The position numbers and the translations under genes are program-made. Under the pieces are notes generated by a model. The model saw nothing but the letters and a program-made list of their open reading frames with translations. It did not search any database and was not told the origin of the DNA. Source: Paraspadella gotoi (taxonomy: Eukaryota > Chaetognatha). Taken from it: a stretch of DNA of 64,000 nt. How positions within the stretch are numbered: the stretch's first letter is position 1; each line of letters begins with the position of its first letter. Where the stretch lies: positions 31,070,949-31,134,948 of the forward strand of contig CM119263.1 of the NCBI GenBank assembly GCA_051294375.1, read 5' to 3'. Below, in pieces: positions 33,223 to 48,532 of the stretch.

Positions 33223-36200
33223 GCGTGGGTCCGCTCATGCGCGGCCCTCTTCGGCGCGCCTTCGCTCACGCCTACCATCATGGAGACCCCAACACGAGGT
33301 TCCGCGACGCCGTCGCCACCGCAGCCGCCGCCGCGGCGTTTCCTTCTAGTCAAACCGCGTCGTGGACGCGCCCGCCGCTTCGCCGAGCGACGGCGGCGGC
33401 GGTGACGACTTCGTCTTCTTTCGAGACGGACAAATTGACGGGCGACGCCAACGCCAACACCAACGCCAAATCGTCGTTTTCGTTGCCGAGACTCGGCGCC
33501 ACGCCCAAATCACTCTACCAGGAGAGGATCTCCAGCGGAGAATTGAACAGCGACCCCAAACAGGTCAACGTCGTGGACAGACTCGACGCCCTACACAAAC
33601 AGTTGGGCTCCTACAGTTCGTTTCCGCCGGTCAGCGACGCCATGAACTCTTTGTTGAAGTGAGAATATTTTTTTTTGGGGGGGAGAGAGCGAGAGAGAGA
33701 GAGAAGACCTGAGGTTGCGCGTTGTTTTGTTTGTTTGTTATTCTAATTAAATTTAAATACGTAGACTTATATAAATGTTATAATGTCAACAAGTAAAGCA
33801 ACTCTAAAGATTAATCATAGCGCATTTTATATTAATTGACCTATTCTTCAACTTTCACCCAATTACTCCTCCTCCTCCTCCAGAATGATCGGCATGAAGA
33901 AAGAGCGCTCCGTCTCCACCGCCTTCCACGATCCATCCGTCCCTCGCGGCGTCTACATCTACGGATCCGTCGGTTGCGGGAAGACGATGCTGATGGACCT
34001 TTTCTACGCCACCTGCTCCAGAGTCTCCAAGAAGCAACGCGTCCACTTTCACTCCTTCATGATCAACGTACACAAGAAGGTGCATTCGTTGAAGAAGGAG
34101 ATAACTCCCCGGACGTCGCAGACGGGAGGGTTCGATCCCATCCCCGCCGTCGCCGCCGCCATCGCTAATAAATGCACATTGATCTGCTTCGACGAGTTTC
34201 AGGTTTTGGGCGGCTGAGTTTAAAGGGGCTTATTTTGGCTCAACACACCGCGGCTTGACTCGTTCTAGGTGACGGACATAGCGGACGCGATGATCCTCAA
34301 ACGTCTCTTCGGCGAGCTGTGGAAGCACGGGGTGGTGGTTGTGGCAACGTCGAACCGACACCCCCGCGATCTCTACAAGAACGGGCTGCAAAGATCAAAC
34401 TTCTTGCCCTTCATCGATCTCTTGCTTTCCCACTGCCAGGTTTGAGGCAACAAAGAAACTGACATTCTCATTTGTAAACATAAAAAAAATACGTGCCATA
34501 TTGATCTACCAATTAGGATATAAAGTATACGTTATGGCAAAAGTCGCGCTGCCTGTGATGCCCATTGGGATGGGGCATCTCACTGTTGGCTTTGGGGGCT
34601 TCCGATCCTCAGTGACGCCAACGCAGAGGGAAGTCGTTAGGACTGTGGATGGAACACAATGCCTGGGATGGTGTGTTCCCCCTCTGAGCTAATGGTATTG
34701 GCTGAACGGCGGTTGACGTGAGGTGGTGTAAGTATACCGCCACAGGATCCCCGGGCCAAGACATCACTCAGGTTCCTCAAGCCTGAGAGGTGTGTGACAA
34801 GACAGTTACCCGAGTGGTAGAGAGAGAGAGAGAGAGAGAGTGCGAGTTGTGGAGGCATAGGTGTTTGTCATAGCATACCCCAGGGGCATAGTCGTTTGTC
34901 ATACTTACCCGAAGTCGGCAGGGCATAGGCATTTGTCGTAGCATACCCTGAGAAGGTTGCGTGTTCGATTGTAGGGCTCACAACTTATGGCAACAGCCCG
35001 GTTGCCTGTGATACCCATTGGGATGGGGCATCTCACTGTTGGCTTTGGGGGCTTCCGACCCTCAGTGACGTCTCCAGTCACTGATGTGGTTACCCTTGGA
35101 CGGACTCGCTTTGCCAACGCAGAGGGAAGTTGTTAGGACTGTGGATGGAACACAACCCCTGGGATGGTGTGATCCCCCTGTGAGTCAATGGGATTGACTG
35201 AACGATGATGGACGTGAGGCGGTGTGAATATACCGCTACAACGTACTTATTCGTAGTATTTCATTTATTTGTAGCAGTAATTTTTTAATAATTACAACTG
35301 TTAATGTCCGATCCCCTAACAATTAAAGGTGGTGCACCTCAACTCAAACGTCGACTATCGCGTCCAATCCGGCGTCTCGGCCGGCAACACCTACTTCCTC
35401 ACTTCGGTTGGCAACGCCAACGCGCAGATGGACAAAACCTTCCGCGAGTTGTCTGCCAAGCAATACGACACGGTGGTCAAACCGGCCACCGTCCGAGTCA
35501 TGAATCGATCCCTCGTCTTTCCCAAAACCTGCGGGACTTTGCTTGACACGACATTTGCCGAATTGTGCATCAAGCCGTTGGGAGCCGTGGATTACTTGGC
35601 CATCGCTAAGGAATTCAGCGTCGTTTTCGTGCGAGGTCCGGTTCTTGGTTGAGTGGCAAAGGGAATGGCAATCAGTTGCATAGAGTAGAAAATGTGTGGC
35701 TAAGAGTGGCTAAGAGTTTCCAAAAAAGTGGCGAAAAAGAGCATGAGAGATTTGAGAAATGGTAAACAATATCTGAGATGTGTCAAATAGTAGCAAAGAA
35801 GTGGCAATTTTCTGCGTCCTTCAGTGCAAAGATCTCCTTACTTTTTCTCCCGCTCCCGTAGACATTCCTCGCATGACGCTGAAGGACAAGTCGGCAGCCC
35901 GGCGCTTCATCACCCTCGTTGACACCCTCTACGACGCCAAGATCCGCCTTGTCTGCAGCGCCGCCGATCACCCGGAGAAACTCTTCTCCAACGTAGGTGA
36001 CGACTCACTGCAGGTGAGGCTCTTAACACGGGGGAATTTGTGAAGTCGGTCGGTCTCGAGCCTGGTCATTGCTCTACGTCCAATAGTAGTTCTAGTTGTT
36101 TAATAACGTGAATTTTATGTTCAAAATTGTTCATTTATTTACAACAAGTTATTTATATTTGACTTTTTTATATTTAGGAACAAACTTCGTCCCGAATGCT

Positions 36201-37143
36201 GCGTGACGATCTCAAGTTGGGAAATCAGGTGAAGAAAAAAATATCGATTTTGTCGATTGAATGGAGGGGGTGGCGGGGAGGGGTGAGCCTGTAGGGGGTG
36301 GCGGGGAGGGGTGCGCCTGCTTTTAAGAACGCAATAGCTTTAACTTTTAACTCGCGAGCTCCCTTTTTCTTTCATCACTCTAATAACGACAACGGCGAAG
36401 ACTTTCCAGTTATATTCAATCGTTTATATGTCTATGTTTACGAACCATCGCTTTGTTAACAATTTTTGTCATCAAATACAACCCCACCCTCGAAAAGGGA
36501 AGTTATTCGGGCGAGGGACACGAAGAGGTTTTCGCCTGGAGTCGAACCGCGTCGCGGATGAAAGAAATGCAGACGACTTCATACTGGAGGGCTTCGGAAA
36601 TGCGGCGCCGCTGAAGGCGCCAATTGCTGCGGCGCTGATATGAAAAATGCCGCTGCTTCTAAGGCTGAATTAGCGACGGCGCTGACAAATTTTCGTTTCG
36701 GTCCGAAATCGAAATTCCGTCGTCCAGTCTGAGGATTTAATGAGATTTTCCTTCCCTTCTCTCGCTCACCTTCTCTTTTTCCCTCTCTCCTTCTATTCCC
36801 CCTCTCTCCATCTTCTCCCCTTTTCTTTTTCCCTCTCTCCTTCTATTCCCCCTCTCTCCATCTTCTCCCCTTTTCTTTTTCCCTCTCTCCTTCTATTCCC
36901 CCTCTCTCCATCTTCTCCCCTTTTCTTTTTCCCTCTCTCCTTCTATTCCCCCTCTCTCCATCTTCTTCCCTTTTACCCCCTCCCTCCTTCTTCATCCAGG
37001 ACGTTTCGGTGGCTGCGATCTTCACCGGAGAGGAGGAACTCTTCGCTTTCGATCGCACAATTTCCCGATTGGCTGAAATGCAGAGCGCGCACTACTGGAT
37101 GGAAACGGACGAGAAGAAAGAATACGAAGACGATGGCTTTTGA
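33219..37143 (+). CDS. AFG1L: AFG1-like mitochondrial AAA ATPase
   Basis: AFG1L (LACE1; yeast Afg1) is a mitochondrial ATPase that promotes turnover of nuclear-encoded respiratory subunits. Seven exons: 33219-33658, 33884-34202, 34269-34439, 35329-35635, 35862-36013, 36178-36228, 37000-37143. They give 527 residues (human 481). The N-terminus is Arg/Ala-rich and lacks acidic residues for its first ~20 residues, as expected for mitochondrial import. Walker A reads GSVGCGKT, where the family usually has GDVGTGKT. Then come [19 protein letters not shown], Walker [47 protein letters not shown], and late motifs [14 protein letters not shown] and [22 protein letters not shown]. It ends with the conserved [14 protein letters not shown]. 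Intron 3 holds two mobile-element copies and intron 6 a 50-bp minisatellite. Confidence 0.96.
34532..35240 (+). mobile_element. Composite of two 256-bp-family elements with tRNA-like sequence between
   Basis: Copy 3 (34532-34744, internally deleted) and copy 4 (34985-35240) have the same orientation. The outer boundaries, not the inner ones, are flanked by the direct repeat ACG (34529-34531 and 35241-35243), so the whole 709-bp unit seems to have inserted as one. The middle 240 bp contains ACCCGAGTGGTAGAG, like a tRNA A box, an AG microsatellite (about 34820-34843), three GCATAG..TTTGTC repeats and GCGTGTTCGATTG, like a B box, just before copy 4. It lies in AFG1L intron 3. Confidence 0.75.
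36781..36980 (+). repeat. 50-bp pyrimidine minisatellite, about 4 units
   Basis: The unit begins CCCTCTCTCCTTCTATTCCC and repeats exactly every 50 bp at 36781, 36831 and 36881, with a diverged fourth at 36931. The plus strand is almost purely pyrimidine. The array ends about 20 bp before the acceptor of the last AFG1L exon, so it forms a greatly extended polypyrimidine tract. Confidence 0.9.
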
Positions 37144-37732
37144 GCCGATAGGCCATTTTTTTAGATAGAAAGCAGATAGCGAAATGTTGACATTCTATAT
37201 CCGGGTCAATCACCAAAAAATAAACCCCTTTTTGTTATGGAATTGTATTTGTTAGTAATACGAGATTTACTACTCTTTTTTTTAAAGCGCATCCTTGTTT
37301 TTGGCAATGAACTATTTTTTTGCATTTGCAGTAGAGACTTTAAAAGGGTTTGTTCCGACGTTCGATATGATGTGATTTAATCAGGACTGCGGCAAAAGTG
37401 ATAAGCGACGAAATTGTTCCGACGGATTTTTTTACCGGAGTTACCCATTTGCCCCAATCACGGCGACCAATTTTCCACTCCTACCAGTACCCGTGTTTTT
37501 TTGTTTTTTTTATACATATTTTGCATTTTTAGGAGCTATAAAAAAGCTATTGTCAATAACACTGAAACCGTCCTTAGTCTTTCCGCGATGTTGTAACCAA
37601 AAAACTAGTGGCCGACCGACCGACCATCCGCCGTTTCTGTCTTCGTCCGCGATCCCCAAAGAACAACGACAACCACCGATACAACACCTCCAGCGATTCC
37701 AAATGCACGACGCCATCCGTTCATCGACCAAA

Positions 37733-43098
<5,366 letters not shown>

Positions 43099-44413
43099 GG
43101 AAAAGGATTAGGAGAAGCCTTCCACTCTTTTCTCTTATCGTTTAACATTTTTACTTTCGGCTCGCGAAAGAGGAAGAGCCCTCGTAAAATTCGCGAATCA
43201 ATGTTTGTCTTGAAATTGTTGAGAATACTCTCCTTGTTGTTGGTTGTTGTAAGATTAAGCTCAGTCTGCAAGAATGGATATGAAATTGTGAATCTGACCT
43301 CATTGTGAGAAAATGGGTTTAGGAAAAAAAAATCCCCCCCATGTGTAACATGTTAACTTTAATATGATAAATAACTATTTCATTGTTTAACATTTATCCT
43401 AATTGACGAAATCGTTAACGAAAATTTGCTTTCAAATTTTTAACTAAGCTAAGAACATTAAAAAAAAAACCATATAGTCTAGTCCTACACTTTTTTTTTT
43501 TGAATGTGCTAATCGATGCGAAGTCTTGTATTTCCTATATACAGCTAACTTTCTCGCCTCGTTATAAACTTGTTACGTTTATTTTACAGATGGATACCAT
43601 TCCATTTTTTACCAGTTTGCCTTGTTATCATGTTCATACTTTTTTTGCTTTATTTTTCGCCTAATTTAGCAGGTTCCCCAACACGTAGACATTTTTAGTC
43701 CTCTTAGGCTTTTCGGCTAAGGCAAGCCAGTAGGCAGTAGCTTTTTTCTCATTTAAAACTTCCTACACCATGCTAGAATTATACTTATCTATTTTTATGA
43801 ATTGCCTATTATTTGACCGTACTATGTAAGTTCAATCAGCAAAATGAAATTGAAAAGAAGCTAATTAGTAATTAGTGAAATATAGATGAGAAATTGTCGA
43901 GTATCCTAAAGGTGAACAGTGAAGTCACGAGATCCAATTATTAAAGAAGTACTTACCTCGATGAACCGAGTCGACGGAACAGAAATTCACATTTATAAAA
44001 AACGGACAATGGGCGTTTGAGGGATTCGATAAAGCCCGTTTTCGTACCGACCCGAAGTCTCATTAACTTTCGGCTCCACCCTCTTGATCCTAATCGCCTT
44101 TTCACTCTTTTCCGTCCTATCATCTCCCATTTCTCATCGTTGTTTTATGCCGCGGAAAATTTATTTTATTGATATGATATATTGGCCTTCCAATTTATAT
44201 TCTACAGAATGAATAAATGATTTTAAAACGAATAATTTTAAAACTAGAAAACTAATGTGACGCCATGTTTCGGCCTCCGTCAGACAAGAACCGTCTCATC
44301 GGCGACTCTCAAAGCGCGCGTCTCATATCTCGATGATGACGACGACGACGATGTTGGTGATCTGAAAAAAAAGTCTCGCTTGGATCAAGTGACGGAAAAA
44401 AAAAGAGTTGAAA
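43099..44413. other. Spacer between aPKC and TPST
   Basis: No gene seen. AT-rich sequence. A short ATGTTTCGGCC word at 44265-44275 resembles the tail of the hammerhead-like cores but lacks the rest, so it is not called. Confidence 0.55.
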
Positions 44414-46621
44414 ATGCGGAAGAGTCATTCCTCGTTGTTCGTGGGTCTCATCCTCGGCCTCTTCTTTGTCCCCTTAATTTTCATTCACGTCAACAAGTGC
44501 ACTTTGGACTCCAATTCCTTACCAGAATCTGCCTCTAGAACAAAGTCAGTTTCTTCCGTTTATACATATTTTTAGGCATGCGCGGATCGATTTAAATTCA
44601 GACACCATCTTTTTATTTAGATACGTCTTTGACAGCGGCGGAGGCGGCGGCGACGGTCAGATCACCTACAACAGAGACTTACCTTTGATCTTCATCGGTG
44701 GAGTTCCACGCAGCGGAACGACGTTGATGAGGGCGATGTTGGACGCGCATCCAGACGTTCGTTGCGGAGAGGAGACCAGAGTCATCCCCAGGTCTTGATT
44801 GTACCATCGATAATCGATAATGATAACAATCGATAATAAAAGCAATTTGTCAGTTTACTGTATATTAGATTTATTAACAGGTAATTTTGGCAATTTATAA
44901 ATTTGTTATTTAGAATGCATTGTACAATGTACATACTTATTGTTAGAAAATGTTCCAACAACGGAAGTTCGGAGCTCAACAATCACATTACATACATGAT
45001 ATGCCAATCACTTTCCTATCAATATCACTACACAATCACATGTCATCTATTCATCCCTGTCCCCTGTCCCCATTTCAGACTTCTAAGCATGAGGGGTCAG
45101 TGGGAAAAATCGGCGAAAGAATCGAAGCGACTCGCGGAGGCGGGACTCACCTCCGAAGTCCTCAACGCCGCCATCTCCGCCTTCATCCTCGAAATCATCG
45201 TCCGTCACGGAGAACCCGCGCCCAGACTTTGCAACAAAGACCCTTTCACGCTCAAGAGTACCGTTTTGCTTAATCAAGTGAGTAGAGAGCGAGAGAGGGA
45301 GAGAACCCACGTCCAGACTCTGCAACGAAGAATAAGAGAGAGAGAGAACGATCGAGAGAGAGTGCGCGTTGACTGGCGTCCCCGTTCATTATTCTTCTTC
45401 ATTATTTTTCACAAAATCCCGCTTTTCTTTTGTTCACAAAACGTGAAGATGTTTCCCAACGCGAAATTCCTCCTGATGATTCGCGACGGCCGCGCCTCCG
45501 TTCATTCCATGATCACCCGCAAAGTCACCATCACGGGATTCGAACTCAGTTCGTATCGTCAGTGTCTCACCAAATGGAATCAAGCCATCGACCACATGTA
45601 CAACCAGTGCGAGACGGTCGGGCCGAGCAGGTCAACTAGTCACATTTATTTTTTTAAACATTTGTTAACGAATTTTAAAATCAAACACGCTTTGCTTTTT
45701 TACACCTTTGTCGCTGTCTGTAGAAAAGAGGATAGACCTCAACGAGTCCATAGTATAAGTTAGTATTAGTTAGGGGATGTCTCTCCTCTTTTTACTTTAT
45801 AGATTCACTTTCACACTTCTCATTTCACACTTCTCAGATGCCTCCCGGTTTTCTACGAGAAGTTGGTCCTTCGCCCTTCCGAGTCAATTCGCAAAATTCT
45901 CGATTTTCTCGACATTCCCTTCAACGAATCCGTCCTTCATCACGAGGCGAGTCGCTACTACAGAGTTGTCGTCGTTGTTCTTGTCGTTGTTGTTTGTGTC
46001 TTTACTGAAGTTTATCTCGTTCTTCAATCATCAACTATTAATAAAAAATTGAAAGAACTTTTTTCCCCAACTTTTGGTAGATGTTCATCAACAAGCCGGG
46101 AGGCGTGTCTCTCTCGAAGGTGGAACGATCAACTGATCAGGTTATCAAACCCGTCAATCTTGACGCTCTGCACAAATGGGTCGGACAGATGCCGAACGAC
46201 GTCGTGGCGGATATGCCCAAGATCGCCCCCATGCTCGAGACTCTCGGCTACGATCCTCGAGCGAATCCCCCGATATACGGAGATGCGGAGAAGCGCGTGG
46301 AGGAGGTAGGTCTGTCGGTCTTTTGATCTGTAGATCTGTCTGGCGGTCGGACGATCGTTTGCTTGAAATTTAATTAATTTAATTTAATTAATTTGATTTA
46401 AGGATTCTCACGCAAAGATCCACTTATATTATTTAATAATCACGTAAGTGACATTAACAACTATCGAAAGAGACTCCTCCCCTTTCCATCAGAACACCAA
46501 AGACATTCGGATTCACGAACATTTTTGGGAGAAGAAAGCGAAAGACGTGAAGGGAGAAGAGAGAGAGAGACCGTCGGCGAGAGGAGACACCGTCTCAATT
46601 CGGCCAAAAGACTCGCATTGA
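44414..46621 (+). CDS. TPST: Protein-tyrosine sulfotransferase
   Basis: TPST transfers sulfate from PAPS to tyrosines of secreted and membrane proteins in the trans-Golgi. Seven exons: 44414-44544, 44621-44791, 45079-45277, 45449-45630, 45838-45946, 46081-46305, 46493-46621. They give 381 residues. The N-terminus [19 protein letters not shown] is a short cytosolic tail plus one membrane anchor (type II). A Gly-rich stem precedes [20 protein letters not shown], which holds the 5'-phosphosulfate loop, and [11 protein letters not shown], which holds the catalytic Glu. Later motifs are [27 protein letters not shown] (3'-phosphate loop), LHHE and [20 protein letters not shown]. Intron 5 (45947-46080) starts with GC instead of GT. 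That is the only junction giving the conserved frame. The C-terminal tail is basic and lineage-specific. Confidence 0.96.
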
Positions 46622-48532
46622 ATCCAAACTCACTTTTTCGGGAAAAGTCCTTTTTTTAATTTTAAATATTTTATAATAACTAAAAAGAAATGGTAGCAAA
46701 CGGTGATGGCTTTTGTTTACCAGTAATAATATACAAGAATACGTTTTGTTAACATACGTATTTCAATCGAGAAAAGATTTAACAGTTTAATTTAAAACGA
46801 GTAAAACTTGTTGATATAATAAGAAAATTGAAAGAGTGAATTTTGGTTGTTTTTTCATCAAAACTTCGAGATCAAGTGACGCGAGAGAGAGAGAGAGACA
46901 GAGTGAGCGAGCGAGTTGTTAAAATCTACTTCGTGACGATGGCCGACTCATCAGTTCGCAGTCACCAGAAGTTCACTTTTATTTATAACTAATTATTACT
47001 ATTTGTAACCATTTTTGACGTTTACCCACTTATTTTATTATATTTTTTTGACCTAAACGCGTTTTATGCGTTACTACATATGAGATTAAATTATGGACGA
47101 ATGATGTTTGAGATATGTTCCAAAAATGGAAACTTATCTCCGCCCCTACCCCCCCCCAAAAAAAAATAAGTTGTGATATCGTTGAAAATTATCTTCATAT
47201 AATTTTTGTTTAGTAGATTTTTGTAATTCCGTCATCTCTTTTCAGATAAAATCGATCCTTTTTTTTTCAGTTGGTAACATGGAGCAATTCATGGGATTAT
47301 CCTTTGCCTCGAATTTCGACTTGTCCTGTCATTTTAATTAAATTAAAATGTTTGTTTATATAGTAATACTGACTTAGTGAAAAAACGAAAGTTTTTATTG
47401 GCATAAAAAACGATTTTTAATAACAAAGAGGGACGGATATGTTTCGAATCTTAAGTTTTCGAGTCTTCATCAGCGTTTTTTTTTTAAATTATTGTTATTA
47501 AAAATCGTTGTTTATGCCAATAAAAACTTTGGTTTTTTCACTAAATCTAAAAATACAACGAAAAGAGAGATTATACACAATGTAATACTGACTTTATAAT
47601 ATATTATTTATCAATGTTTGTGAGAGAATACAGTATGTATCCTATGATTCACAAAGACTATTTTATTTAACGTATGCTGCGAAAGTTTAAAGTAAGCATT
47701 ATAAAAATGTTATGTCTAGGCGAATTGAGGTTTTTTTTTTTTTTTTGCATTTCAACTGGAAGGCCAACATGATGGGTTTTTCAGTTAATTAATAAAATTT
47801 ACAAGCCAAATTTAGTTGTCAGGTCAGAAACTGGCATCCATTGAAAGATGAAAGCAGAGACATATCATATTCTCAATAAACCTCATTGTCTCTGGCATTC
47901 ATTCTGGCACGTTTTGAGATTAGCTGATCTTTTGGCGAACGGAGTTTGCTGAACAGGCTGTTTATAACCTTTTACGGCTGCCATCACTGTCTAAATAAGG
48001 TTACTGTTACGTGTACCGAGATGATCTTTGGCAAGACAATTCAAACTTCTAATATTTCTGTACAATTTATTTATTTTATTTTATCGTTCCTTGACTCGTC
48101 TCTAACCATGTTGATTATAAATAAAATACAAGTTTATAAAAATTCACTTTGTATTTATGTGAAATGGATGCAAAATTGTTAAAACAAATGTTTTTTAGCT
48201 TCATGTGATGATATCACAAACTCAGAAGGGACTAGTACATAAAAAACATTCAAAAACAAAGAAATATTTTTGAGCAATTTCATGATGAGGGAAAAAATAT
48301 GATTTGACTTCTGAGACACAACAGTAGGCTATTGTAAGTTTGCAAGAAACCCTTTGTTTAGGAATCGGTGATAACGAAATGTCCATGAGATAACTTGACT
48401 CTATTGAATGACCTTACCAGCTACAATCATGTCTTCTCATGAGTCGAAAGATTTTTCCTCCCTTGCTCAATGATTGCTCAAATAACCCACAAAGAAAATC
48501 TGAGATTAGTAAATCATTAGGAAATGCCGAAT
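46622..48532. other. Spacer between TPST and GOPC (convergent 3' ends)
   Basis: The genes on either side point towards each other. No gene was recognised. The stretch contains an AG microsatellite (about 46882-46900) and the inverted-repeat element with a hammerhead-like core at 47372-47546. Confidence 0.55.
47372..47546 (-). repeat. 55-bp inverted repeat enclosing a hammerhead-like core
   Basis: Arms 47372-47426 and 47492-47546 are inverted copies with three mismatches in 55 bp. On the minus strand the interior carries AAAACG-CTGATGA (box at 47473-47467), a five-base stem GACTC/GATTC with one mismatch, then GAAAC (47445-47441), ATATC and CGTCC. The boxes are the hammerhead consensus CUGANGA and GAAA in the right order and spacing. 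The helix III pair next to the predicted cleavage site is imperfect. The interior tail CCG resembles that of the other cores here. Confidence 0.65.

Noticed and set aside
44255-44290. ATGTTTCGGCC word before TPST as a fifth hammerhead-like relic
   Set aside because: Only the GAAACAT part matches; no helix II loop and no CTGANGA box at the correct spacing.
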